Program-made: the position numbers and the translations under genes
Source: Actinoallomurus sp963736325
Lineage (GTDB): Bacteria > Actinomycetota > Actinomycetes > Streptosporangiales > Streptosporangiaceae
NCBI GenBank assembly: GCA_963736325.1
Contig: CAVTOG010000013.1
Coordinates: 62,001-126,000, forward strand
DNA length: 64,000 bases
Direction: 5' to 3'
Shown: piece after piece, positions 34,748 through 43,053 of the stretch
Layout of the letters: each line of letters opens with the position of its first letter
How positions within the stretch are numbered: position 1 is the first letter of the stretch
Notes under the pieces: model-generated
Told to the model about the DNA's origin: nothing
What the model saw: the letters and a program-made list of their open reading frames with translations, nothing else
Database searches by the model: none

Positions 34748-36412
34748 TCAGCGGCGGCAGTGGCTCCAGCCGCTCATCCAGCGGGCGGTCTTCCAGGCGC
34801 CGCCCCACATCACGCACTTGCCCTTCGCGGGGAGGCGGACCGGGCCGGCGTAGAACTGCAGGTTGCCGGATCTCGCCTGGTGGCCGCCGCCCTTGACCAT
34901 GAGCGACGTGCTCATCGGGACCTTGCCGGCGGACCTGGGGACCATCGTGACGACACAGTTCGAACCCGTCTGTGTCTTGTACAGCAGGTAGACCCTGGCT
35001 CCGCCCAGGCCGTGGACGTCGATGACGCGGAAGCCCGCACCGCACAGGCCCTGGGGGGTGTGCGGGTTCGCGAGGATCGTCGGGCGCTGTGAGGTCGGGA
35101 GTGGTGCCGGTTTCTTGTGGCGGATCGGGCGGGGGTGTTTGGCGGGCTGCTCCGTCGGAGGGGCGGCGGCCTGTTTGTCGCCATCGTCTCCTCCCGAGGA
35201 GGCGATCGCGACGCCGACCATCAGTGCGACGAGCCCGGCCGCGACGCCGGCGATGATCCAGGCCGCGCGGCTCCGCTTCTTCGGTTCCCCGTACGGGCCG
35301 GCGGGCGGCATCCCCCGCGGGTCGCCGCCGTGGTCGCCGAAGCCATGGTCGCCCGCCCCATGGGTGCTCGGGCCGTAGAGGCCGCGGTCGCCGGGGCCGT
35401 AGGCGGGCATCCGCATCGTTCCGGCCTCGGGCGTGCCGTACGGGCCGGGCGTTCGCGTCGCACTGTCACCAGGACGGCCAGCGGTCGCGGCCGGGTTCAC
35501 CTCTGTGTTCCCGTCGTGGTTCGCGCCGAAGGACGGGCCGGTCCGTGTCGGCGCCGACGCGTACGACTCCTGTGAGGACGACAGGGCCGACGTCGGGCCC
35601 TGGCCCATGAGCTCGTCCATGAGGGCGCGGGCCGTGGGGCGGCGGGACGGGTCCTTGGTCAGGCAGGCGGCGACGATGTCGCGCAGCCTTCCCTCCAGGA
35701 CGCCCAGGTCGGGCTCGTCGTTCAGGATGCGGTTGATCACCTTCGGGATCGACCGGTGGCCGAAGGCGGGTGCGCCGTTGGCCGCGTACGCCATGGTGAC
35801 GGCCCAGGCGAACATGTCGGTCGGCGGGCCGATGACGCCGTCGGCGAGTTGTTCGGGCGCCATGAACGCGGGGGTGCCGATGACCTGGCTGACCGCGCTC
35901 GTCATCGAGCCGCTCGCGTCGAGGGCGCGCGCGATGCCGAAGTCGATCACGACCGGGCCGTCGGGGCCCATCAGGACGTTGCCGGGCTTGAAGTCGCGGT
36001 GGACCACGCCGGCCTGGTGGATCGCGGCGAGTGCGGTCGCGGTGTTGATCGCGAGGCGGTCGAGCGCGGAGCCCTGGCGCGGGCCTTCCTCGCGGAGCTG
36101 CTGGTGCAGTGACGGCCCGGCGACGTACTCGCTGGCGATGTACGGGCGGGTGTCCGCCATGCCCGCCTCCAGCACCTGGGCGGTGCAGAAGCGGGCGACC
36201 CGCTTGGTGACCTCCACCTCGCGCACGAAGCGCGAGCGGGCGGCCTCGTCCTCGATCAGCTGGGCGTGCAGCAGCTTGATCGCGACGTTCGCGCCGGTAC
36301 CGCCGCGCCCGAGGTAGACGATGCCCTGCCCGCCCTCCCCGAGCCGCCCGGTGACCTCGAAGGATCCCACCTGCTGAGGATCCCCGCCGGCGAGCGGCTG
36401 GACATTCGGCAC
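34748..36412 (-). CDS. Transmembrane Ser/Thr protein kinase
   Basis: A 554-residue Hanks-type receptor kinase. The kinase domain (about 18-275) has the Gly loop GRLGEGGQGIVY, ATP Lys 46 (VAIKLL), catalytic loop VHRDFKPGNVL, DFG (VIDFGIARA) and GTPAFMAPEQ. A Gly/Pro-rich juxtamembrane segment precedes one helix (WIIAGVAAGLVALMVGVAI, about 380-398), followed by a ~150-residue extracytoplasmic part: a Pro/Lys-rich stalk, then a globular domain with Cys residues (GLCGAG, SNCVVT, GKCVMWG, SHCRR). This domain is not PASTA and I do not recognise it; it probably senses an external cue. The start is GTG 36412 after GGGAGG. Monocistronic. Confidence 0.92.
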   Translation of the reverse strand: MPNVQPLAGGDPQQVGSFEVTGRLGEGGQGIVYLGRGGTGANVAIKLLHAQLIEDEAARSRFVREVEVTKRVARFCTAQVLEAGMADTRPYIASEYVAGPSLHQQLREEGPRQGSALDRLAINTATALAAIHQAGVVHRDFKPGNVLMGPDGPVVIDFGIARALDASGSMTSAVSQVIGTPAFMAPEQLADGVIGPPTDMFAWAVTMAYAANGAPAFGHRSIPKVINRILNDEPDLGVLEGRLRDIVAACLTKDPSRRPTARALMDELMGQGPTSALSSSQESYASAPTRTGPSFGANHDGNTEVNPAATAGRPGDSATRTPGPYGTPEAGTMRMPAYGPGDRGLYGPSTHGAGDHGFGDHGGDPRGMPPAGPYGEPKKRSRAAWIIAGVAAGLVALMVGVAIASSGGDDGDKQAAAPPTEQPAKHPRPIRHKKPAPLPTSQRPTILANPHTPQGLCGAGFRVIDVHGLGGARVYLLYKTQTGSNCVVTMVPRSAGKVPMSTSLMVKGGGHQARSGNLQFYAGPVRLPAKGKCVMWGGAWKTARWMSGWSHCRR

Positions 36413-36504
36413 TTACGGCCTCCCGATCGGAAAACACAGACGCCGCCGAACCTATCAACGCAGCCGAAAGCATCCGTAAGTGATGGGAGAAATCACAGGG
36501 TCTT

Positions 36505-37710
36505 CTAATCCTCGCTGGAGAAGACCTCGTCCCGTACGCGTTCCAGGGCGGCCAGCAACGCTCCGCGGAGGACGGGGTTGCCCTCGACCTGGGTGATGCC
36601 GACGCGCGGCCGGGTCGGGCAGATACGCCCGGCGGCCTCCTGGATGCGACCGGCGAGCCGCTCGCCGCCGGCGCGGCCCAGCTCCCCCGAGATCACCACG
36701 AGCTCCGGGTCGAGCACGATCGTCACGGAGGCCACCCCGTACGCGAGGCGTTCGGCGAGCTCGTCCAGGAACGGCCCGCCGGAGGCTCCCGCGTCGACCG
36801 CGGCGCGTACGCACTCGGTCGCGGAGGGCGCGTCGATGCCGTGGCCGCGCGCCAGGTCGCGTACGGCGTCGGCGCCGGCGAGGGCGCCGAGGCCGCCGGC
36901 GAGGGCGGGCATGCCCCAGGTGACCGACTCGGTGTTCTTCTCCGGCAGCGGTACGCCCGGGACCGGCAGGTAGCCGATCTCGCCCGCGCCGCCGGACACG
37001 CCGCGGTGGAGCCGCCCGTCGAGCATCACGGCGAGGCCGAGCCCTCGGTCGGCCCACAGCAGGGCGAAGTCGTCGACCTCGCTGGCCGCGCCGTGGGCGC
37101 GCTCGGCGAGGGCGGCGAGGTTGACATCGTTCTCGATCGTGACGGGGAGGCGCAGGTCGCGGCGGAGCGCCTCCAGGATCCCGGCGTGCCAGTGCGGCAG
37201 GTCGTAGATGAACTCGACGTCGCCGATGCGCGGGTCGACCACGCCGGGCGTGCCGATGACGAGCGAGCGCAGCTTGGACAGCGGCACCTTGGCGGACCGG
37301 CACACCTTCACGACCGCGCTGTGCACGACGGAGACGGCGTCCTCGGCACCGTTCGGGTCGACGTTCACCTCGGCGACGACGCTTCCGGTGATGTCGGCGA
37401 TCCCGGCCGTCACGACGTTCGGCCCGACTTCGAGGCCCGCGACGTACGCGCTGGAGGGCACGACGGCGTAGAGCGCGGCGTTCGGCCCCCGGCCGCCCGC
37501 CTGCTCTCCGACCACGGCGACGAGGCCGCGTTCCTCCAGACGCGTCAGAAGCTGGGACGCGGTGACCTTCGACAGTCCCGTACGTTCCCCGATCTGGGCG
37601 CGAGTGAGCGGTCCGGAGCTCACCAGGAGGTCCAGCGCCGACCGGTCGTTCAGCTCGCGCAGCAGTCTCGGTGTCCCCGGGCGACTCGGCATCATCCGGC
37701 CACCTTCCAT
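36505..37710 (-). CDS. ROK-family transcriptional repressor of sugar uptake
   Basis: A 401-residue ROK protein: N-terminal winged helix (LTRAQIGERTGLSKVTASQL, about 34-53) joined to a sugar-kinase-like domain (GLEVGPNVVTAGIADITG, VIGTPGVVD, NDVNLAALAERAHG, GGAGEIGYLPV). The canonical Zn-binding cluster of ROK proteins (CxCGxxGC) is missing; after GEIGYLPV comes VPGVPLPEKNTE. It is divergent from an ABC importer/NagZ operon and almost certainly represses it via the palindrome at 37738-37750, responding to an amino sugar or its phosphate. Start 37710 or, with better GGAAGG spacing, 37695. Confidence 0.9.
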   Translation of the reverse strand: MEGGRMMPSRPGTPRLLRELNDRSALDLLVSSGPLTRAQIGERTGLSKVTASQLLTRLEERGLVAVVGEQAGGRGPNAALYAVVPSSAYVAGLEVGPNVVTAGIADITGSVVAEVNVDPNGAEDAVSVVHSAVVKVCRSAKVPLSKLRSLVIGTPGVVDPRIGDVEFIYDLPHWHAGILEALRRDLRLPVTIENDVNLAALAERAHGAASEVDDFALLWADRGLGLAVMLDGRLHRGVSGGAGEIGYLPVPGVPLPEKNTESVTWGMPALAGGLGALAGADAVRDLARGHGIDAPSATECVRAAVDAGASGGPFLDELAERLAYGVASVTIVLDPELVVISGELGRAGGERLAGRIQEAAGRICPTRPRVGITQVEGNPVLRGALLAALERVRDEVFSSED

Positions 37711-37719
37711 CTCGATCCG

Positions 37720-37755
37720 CTAACAGGCTTTTTGATAAGGAAACTTTCCTGTTAG
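37720..37755. promoter_or_regulatory. ROK operator in the divergent promoter
   Basis: AGGAAACTTTCCT (37738-37750) is a perfect odd-centred palindrome, like the GGAAA-N-TTTCC boxes near actinobacterial sugar operons. CTAACAGG (37720-37727) and CCTGTTAG (37748-37755) form a second, wider inverted repeat overlapping it. The site is ~30 bases from the ROK start and ~160 bases from the binding-protein gene. Confidence 0.7.
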
Positions 37756-37912
37756 TTTAGTCGAAAGCATCCGTTGGCCCATAATCCGGAATCGGCAGAC
37801 CCACAACCCCGACTGTAGAGGTGCCTCGCCAGCAATGCGCACGCCATGCCGCATGAGTACCAGTTAGAGCGGCCGGGCGCATCAGCGGGGCGACCGAAGG
37901 GAGTCCAGTGTG

Positions 37913-39196
37913 ATGTACCGCAAGGCAGCCGCCGTGGCCGCCGTACTCGCAGTCGCCGTCACCGGCTGCGGCGGCAAGAAGTCCGACACCACGGCCAAGA
38001 AGGGCGAGGACCCGGCCAAGATCGTGGTCTGGCAGATGGGCGATGGAAGCTCTGAGCAGACCAAGTTCCTGGACGGCGTGAAGGTCGAGTTCCAGAAGAA
38101 GCACCCCAAGACGGACGTGCAGGTCCAGTACATCCCCTGGCCGCAGGCGACCCAGAAGTTCCAGACCGCGATCGCGGGTGGTTCGGGTCCGGACGTGACC
38201 GAGGTCGGCAACACCGACGTGCAGTCGTGGTCCGAACAGGGGGCGTTCGCCGACATTACGGACAAGATGTCCGGATGGGCCGAGGGCAAGACCCTCAACA
38301 AGGGCGCGCTGGCCAACGACCAGTTGGACGGCAAGACCTACGCCGCTCCCTGGTACGGCGGCGTCCGCGCCGTCTGGTACCACAAGGACTGGTTCACCTC
38401 CCTGGGCATCCAGCCGCCGACCTCGTGGGCCGAGCTCACCGCCGCGGCCAAGAAGATCCAGGACAAGAAGGGCGTCCCGGGCATCGCCGCGCCGAGCGAC
38501 TTCACGAACGGCATCCTCAGCTTCGTCTGGGCCAACGGCGGCGACGTCGCGACCCAGCAGGGCGGCAAGTGGACCGGCACCCTGTCGCAGCCGCAGGCCA
38601 AAGAGGCCGTGGAGTACTACGCCGGCCTGGTGAACAAGGACAAGGTCGCCTCGGACAAGTACGTCGGCAAGAACGAGCTGCAGGGCCCCCAGCAGGACTT
38701 CGCGCTCGGCAAGGTCGGCATGTACATGGACGGCAGCTGGGCGCTCCCGCAGCTGACGAAGATCAACAAGAAGGACGCCAAGAACTGGGGCGTCTTCCCG
38801 ATCCCCGGCAAGGCCGGCGGCACCGCACCGGTCTTCTCCGGCGGCTCCGACCTCGCCGTCTGGAAGGACAGCAAGTACCAGGACGTCGCGTTCGACTACC
38901 TGACCACCCTGGACGACAAGAAGAACGCCCAGGCGTTCGCCTCGACGCTGAAGTTCCTGCCGCAGTTCACCGACGTCCTGCAAGGCTCCGCGTACACGAG
39001 CGACCCGATCATGGGCCCGTTCGCGAAGGCCGCCGCGTCAGGCGTGAAGTTCACCCCGACCAGCAAGGGCTGGGCGGACTACGAAGGCGCCAAGAAGGTG
39101 CTGCCCAACGCCATGAAGGCCATCATGCAGGGCAAGTCCGCCGACGATGAGCTGAGGAAGGCCGACCAGCAGGCCGCGACCCTGCTCAACCAGTAG
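37913..39196 (+). CDS. Sugar ABC transporter substrate-binding lipoprotein
   Basis: A 427-residue family 1 binding protein. Signal with lipobox VTGC (Cys near 20), then the usual core: KIVVWQMGDGS, VQVQYIPWPQATQKFQTAIAG, WYGGVRAVWYHKDWF, DGSWALPQL and FSGGSDLAVWKDSKYQ. GGGAG precedes both ATG 37913 and an overlapping GTG at 37910, so the exact start is open. It begins an operon with two permeases and a NagZ-like glycosidase under the divergent ROK regulator. No ATPase is encoded, so a shared MsiK-type ATPase elsewhere is expected. The probable ligand is a chitobiose-, GlcNAc- or muropeptide-derived sugar (inference). Confidence 0.92.
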   Translation: MYRKAAAVAAVLAVAVTGCGGKKSDTTAKKGEDPAKIVVWQMGDGSSEQTKFLDGVKVEFQKKHPKTDVQVQYIPWPQATQKFQTAIAGGSGPDVTEVGNTDVQSWSEQGAFADITDKMSGWAEGKTLNKGALANDQLDGKTYAAPWYGGVRAVWYHKDWFTSLGIQPPTSWAELTAAAKKIQDKKGVPGIAAPSDFTNGILSFVWANGGDVATQQGGKWTGTLSQPQAKEAVEYYAGLVNKDKVASDKYVGKNELQGPQQDFALGKVGMYMDGSWALPQLTKINKKDAKNWGVFPIPGKAGGTAPVFSGGSDLAVWKDSKYQDVAFDYLTTLDDKKNAQAFASTLKFLPQFTDVLQGSAYTSDPIMGPFAKAAASGVKFTPTSKGWADYEGAKKVLPNAMKAIMQGKSADDELRKADQQAATLLNQ

Positions 39197-39209
39197 GGAG
39201 CGGACCCGC

Positions 39210-40184
39210 ATGCTCGACACCGCCCAGGCGGTGCGGCGCGTGCCGGGCCGGAAGACCTCCGGCCCGGCACGTCCCTCCCGCCGTCGCCCACGCTTCGGGC
39301 CGTACCTCCTGATCCTGCCCACCCTCGTCGTCATCGGCGTGCTGCTCATCTGGCCGATGTTCCAGATCGGCCAGATGTCCTTCCAGAAGGTGGGCGTACG
39401 CCAGCTCCGCGGCGAGCCGGCCGAGAACGTCGGCTTCGACAACTACCGGCAGATCCTCGGCGACGGCTTCTTCTGGACCACGTTCCGCCACACGATCCTG
39501 TTCGCGGTCGTCGCGGTGAGCGCCACGCTCCTCATCGGGACGCTCGTCGGCCTGCTGCTCAACGCGCTCGGGAAGCGGATGTCGACGTTCGTCGCGGGCG
39601 GGATTCTGATCGCCTGGGCGACGCCGCCGGTCACCGCCGCCATCATCTTCGCCTGGCTGTTCGGCACGACCGGCGGCCTGGTCGGCTGGCTCCTCGACGC
39701 GCTGCCCGACGGGCTGGTCGGGACCGGCTGGCAGGACTACAACTGGTTCGCGACGCCGTTCCCCACCTACGTCGTGCTGACCATCTGCATCGTGTGGATG
39801 TCGGTCCCGTTCGTGGCCGTGTCCGTGCTGGCCGGCCTGCAGACCGTGCCCGGCGTGCTGTACGAGGCGGCGCGCGTCGACGGCTCGACCCCCTGGAACA
39901 GCTTCTGGAAGATCACCGTCCCGTTGCTGCGCCCGGTCTTCGGTGTCCTGACCGTGCTCTCGGTCATCTGGGACTTCCGCGTCTTCACCCAGCTGTTCGT
40001 GCTGTCCGGGCTGGCCAACCGCGACGCGTTCAACCTGTCGCTGTACGGCTACTCCGAGGCGTTCGGCTCGCTCAACGCCCGGTACGGCCTCGGCTCGGCG
40101 ATCGCGGTCGTCCTCACGTTGATCGTGCTGGTCGTCACCGCCGTCTACACGCGAATGATCATCCGTCAGGAGGGAGTGGCATGA
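39210..40184 (+). CDS. Sugar ABC transporter permease (MalF-like)
   Basis: A 324-residue permease with six predicted helices after a basic cytoplasmic N-terminus (PARPSRRRPRFGPYLLILPTL). The EAA coupling loop is YEAARVDGSTPWNSFWKITVPLL (about residues 215-237). GGGAG is 9 bases before the ATG. It overlaps the second permease gene by ATGA. Confidence 0.93.
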   Translation: MLDTAQAVRRVPGRKTSGPARPSRRRPRFGPYLLILPTLVVIGVLLIWPMFQIGQMSFQKVGVRQLRGEPAENVGFDNYRQILGDGFFWTTFRHTILFAVVAVSATLLIGTLVGLLLNALGKRMSTFVAGGILIAWATPPVTAAIIFAWLFGTTGGLVGWLLDALPDGLVGTGWQDYNWFATPFPTYVVLTICIVWMSVPFVAVSVLAGLQTVPGVLYEAARVDGSTPWNSFWKITVPLLRPVFGVLTVLSVIWDFRVFTQLFVLSGLANRDAFNLSLYGYSEAFGSLNARYGLGSAIAVVLTLIVLVVTAVYTRMIIRQEGVA

Positions 40185-41023
40185 ACGCGCGAACGTTCCG
40201 GCGCTGCGCGCTGAACGCCGCAGGCCTCGGCGTGTTCGTCCTGTCGGCCTTCCCGGTGTTCTGGATGGTCTCCACCGCGTTCAAGCCGAACCAGGAGATC
40301 TTCAGCTCCACACCGCACCCGCTGCCCGCGCACCCGACCGTGCACCAGTTCTCCACGGTGCTGAGCGGCGACGTGGCCGGCGTCTCGTTCTGGCACTACT
40401 TCGCCAACAGCGCGATCGTGGCGATCTCGACCGTGCTGATCTCCGGGCTGCTGGCGCTGCTCGCGGCGACGGCGGTGGCGCGGTTCCGCTTCCGGTTCCG
40501 CACGGTCTTCCTGATCATGCTGCTGGTCGTGCAGATGGTGCCGGCGGAGGCGCTGGTCATCCCGCTGTTCATCGACGCGCGGCACCTGGAGCTGCTGAAC
40601 AGCCTGAGCGGCCTCGTCGTCGTGTACGTCGGGTTCGCGCTGCCGTTCGGGATCTGGATGCTGCGCGGGTTCGTCGCGGCCGTTCCGCGGGAACTGGAGG
40701 AGGCTGCGGCCATCGACGGCGCCGGGCCGGTGCGGACCTTCTTCAAGGTGCTGCTGCCGCTCGTCGCGCCCGGGCTCGTGGCGACGAGCATCTTCTCCTT
40801 CATCACCGCCTGGAACGAGCTGATCTTCGCCTACACGTTCCTTAAGGACCAGGACAAAGCGACCTTGCCGATCATGTTGCAGTTCTTCTTCGCCCGATCG
40901 GGCAATGACTGGGGGCCGATCATGGCCGCGTCCACGCTGCTCACGCTCCCGGTCATCGCCTTCTTCCTCCTCGTCCAGCGCCGCATGGTGTCCGGCCTGG
41001 TCGCGGGGGCGGTGAAGGGATGA
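40181..41023 (+). CDS. Sugar ABC transporter permease (MalG-like)
   Basis: A 280-residue permease with six helices and the EAA loop EEAAAIDGAGPVRTFFKVLL (about 178-197), partner of the preceding permease. An AGGAGGGAG ribosome-binding site lies inside the upstream gene. Its stop overlaps a possible ATG of the glycosidase gene (41020), so the whole operon may be translationally coupled. Confidence 0.93.
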   Translation: MNARTFRRCALNAAGLGVFVLSAFPVFWMVSTAFKPNQEIFSSTPHPLPAHPTVHQFSTVLSGDVAGVSFWHYFANSAIVAISTVLISGLLALLAATAVARFRFRFRTVFLIMLLVVQMVPAEALVIPLFIDARHLELLNSLSGLVVVYVGFALPFGIWMLRGFVAAVPRELEEAAAIDGAGPVRTFFKVLLPLVAPGLVATSIFSFITAWNELIFAYTFLKDQDKATLPIMLQFFFARSGNDWGPIMAASTLLTLPVIAFFLLVQRRMVSGLVAGAVKG

Positions 41024-41082
41024 GCAAGAGGAGTGGTGAGCCCGCAGTGACCATGCATCGAACGAGGAGTGGTGAGCGTCCC

Positions 41083-42525
41083 ATGAGCAACGACCCGTCT
41101 CTCGAACGACTCGTCAACGCGACCCTGCTCGTGCCGTTCCCCGGCGCCACGCCGCCGCGCTGGGTGCGCGAGGGCCTTGAGCGCGGCCTGAGCGGCGTCA
41201 CACTGTTCGCCATCAACGGCAACGTTCCGGGCCCCGGCGAGCTCGCCGCGCTCACCGCGGAGCTGCGGCGCGACTCCGCGCCCCTCGTCTCGATCGACGA
41301 GGAGGGCGGCGACGTCACGCGGCTGGCACACGAGACCGGGAGCCCGTATCCGGGCAGTGCGGCCCTCGGCGCGCTCGACGACGTCGACGCGACTCGGCGG
41401 GTCTACCGCTCGCTCGGCGCCGAGCTGCGCGAGGCGGGGGTGAACCTCGACTTCGCACCGTCCGCGGACGTCAACACCGCCGACGACAACCCGATCATCG
41501 GCACGCGGGCGTTCGGCTCGGACCCGGCGCTCGTCGCCCGGCACATCACGGCCGCCGTGACCGGCCTGCAGGAGGCCGGTGTGGCCGCCTGCGCCAAGCA
41601 TTTCCCCGGCCACGGCGCGACGTCGCAGGACTCCCACCTGGAGGTCCCTGCCGTCGACGCCGACATGCCGCTCCTGGAGCGCCGCGAGCTGGTGCCGTTC
41701 CGTGCCGCCATCGCGGCCGGCGTGCAGTCGATCATGACCGCGCACCTGCGCGTCCCGGCCCTCACGGGTAAGGTTCCGGCGACCCTGTCCCCCGCCGCGA
41801 TCACCGGCCTCCTCCGCCGTACGCTCGGCTACGACGGGCCGGTCGTCACCGACGCCCTGGACATGCGGGCGGCCAGCGACGCGATCGGCATCCCCGAGAC
41901 CGCCGTGCGCGCCCTGCTGGCAGGCTCCGACCTGCTCTGCCTCGGCTCCAAGGAGTACGAGGACAGCGTCTGCGCGATCCGCGAGCGGATCATCGAGGCC
42001 GTACGCGAGGGCCGGCTGCCCGCCGAGCGCCTCGAAGAGGCCGCGGCGCGCGTCGAACGGCTCAAGGGGTGGCTGGCGAACGCGGGCACCGCCGAGGTGG
42101 ACCGCTCGATCGGCCAAGAGGCCGCGCGACGCGCCGTGAGCGTCACCGGATCTCCCCGTGTCTCCTCCGCGCCGGTGGTCCTGCAGCTGCGGGCCCCGTC
42201 GAACATCGCCGTCGGGCCGGTGCCGTGGGGTCTCGGGCCGTGGGCGCCGGACACCGTGACGGTCGCCGCCGAGACGGACGACGCGTCGGCCCTGCTGGCG
42301 CAGGCCGACGGAAACCCGCTGGTCATCGTCGTACGGGACGCGCACCGCTACGAGAGTCACCGCGCTCTCGTGTCGCGTCTCCTGACCGCGCGTCCTGACG
42401 CCGTCGTCGTCGAGATGGGCCTTCCCGTATGGCGTCCGAACGGCGTCGCGTACGTCGCGACATACGGCGCGACCCGCGCCAACGCGATCGCCGCGGCAGA
42501 GATCATCGGCCTTACCAGCACATAA
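41083..42525 (+). CDS. nagZ: Glycoside hydrolase family 3 beta-N-acetylglucosaminidase (NagZ-like)
   Basis: About 480 residues. The family signature KHFPGHGATSQDSHLEVP carries the Asp-His catalytic loop of NagZ-type enzymes; VSIDEEGGDVTRL and NLDFAPSADVN line the sugar site, and the nucleophile Asp is in GPVVTDALDMRA. NagZ-type enzymes remove non-reducing GlcNAc from chitobiose or muropeptides. Absence of a signal peptide suggests cytoplasmic action on sugars brought in by the adjacent importer. The C-terminal ~130 residues form an extra domain. The start is uncertain: ATG 41020 overlaps the permease stop, while 41083 follows a second GAGGAG copy and fits the conserved N-terminus. Confidence 0.9.
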   Translation: MSNDPSLERLVNATLLVPFPGATPPRWVREGLERGLSGVTLFAINGNVPGPGELAALTAELRRDSAPLVSIDEEGGDVTRLAHETGSPYPGSAALGALDDVDATRRVYRSLGAELREAGVNLDFAPSADVNTADDNPIIGTRAFGSDPALVARHITAAVTGLQEAGVAACAKHFPGHGATSQDSHLEVPAVDADMPLLERRELVPFRAAIAAGVQSIMTAHLRVPALTGKVPATLSPAAITGLLRRTLGYDGPVVTDALDMRAASDAIGIPETAVRALLAGSDLLCLGSKEYEDSVCAIRERIIEAVREGRLPAERLEEAAARVERLKGWLANAGTAEVDRSIGQEAARRAVSVTGSPRVSSAPVVLQLRAPSNIAVGPVPWGLGPWAPDTVTVAAETDDASALLAQADGNPLVIVVRDAHRYESHRALVSRLLTARPDAVVVEMGLPVWRPNGVAYVATYGATRANAIAAAEIIGLTST

Positions 42526-42575
42526 AAGGTGGGGAGGTGGCGTGATCAGCTCCCCGGAAGCGGGATAATCAAGTC

Positions 42576-43043
42576 ATGCGATTGTCCGCCCGGGTCGATT
42601 ACGCGCTCCGCGCTTCCGCCGAACTTGCCGTCGGTGGCGAACGCCCCGTGACGGCGGTCCAGCTCGCCGAAGCCCAGCAGATCCCGCCGAAGTTCCTCGA
42701 GAACATCCTGAGCCAGCTGCGCCGCTCGGGGCTCGTCCGCAGCCAGCGGGGCCCCGAGGGCGGCTACTGGCTCGCCCATCCGGCTGACGAGATCTCGCTG
42801 GCCGACATCATCCGGGCGATCGACGGCCCCCTCGTAGGGGTGCGCGGCGAGCGGCCGGAAGATCTCGGCTACGAGGGTCCGGCCAAGGCCCTGCAGACGG
42901 TCTGGATCGCCCTACGGGCCAGCGAACGCTCGATTCTCGAGCAGGTCATGCTCGCCGACGTCGCCTCCGGCGAGCTGCCTCCCGCCGTCCAGGCGCTCAC
43001 CGAAGACCCTGCGGCCTGGGATTCGGCCGTCTTCCGCAGGTAG
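42576..43043 (+). CDS. Rrf2-family transcriptional regulator lacking Fe-S cysteines
   Basis: A 155-residue Rrf2 protein: MRLSARVDYALRASAELAVG, winged helix with QIPPKFLENILSQLRRSGLV (about 41-60), wing RGPEGGYWLAHP. There is no cysteine anywhere, so it cannot bind the [2Fe-2S]/[4Fe-4S] cluster that NsrR, IscR and RsrR use with three Cys. It probably senses something else, like CymR-type Rrf2 proteins that work through partner binding. It is followed after 10 bases by the Nei-type glycosylase gene and may control it. Confidence 0.9.
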   Translation: MRLSARVDYALRASAELAVGGERPVTAVQLAEAQQIPPKFLENILSQLRRSGLVRSQRGPEGGYWLAHPADEISLADIIRAIDGPLVGVRGERPEDLGYEGPAKALQTVWIALRASERSILEQVMLADVASGELPPAVQALTEDPAAWDSAVFRR

Positions 43044-43053
43044 CGCGCCTCCC

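Noticed and set aside
36411..36481. 8-bp inverted repeat ACTTACGG...CCGTAAGT flanking the kinase promoter
   Set aside because: Arms are 55 bases apart and one overlaps the kinase start region; chance is likely.
41028..41077. Two regularly spaced repeats considered as a CRISPR fragment
   Set aside because: Only two 14-base copies, in coding sequence, best explained as a tandem duplication of a ribosome-binding segment. No CRISPR array was seen anywhere in the window.
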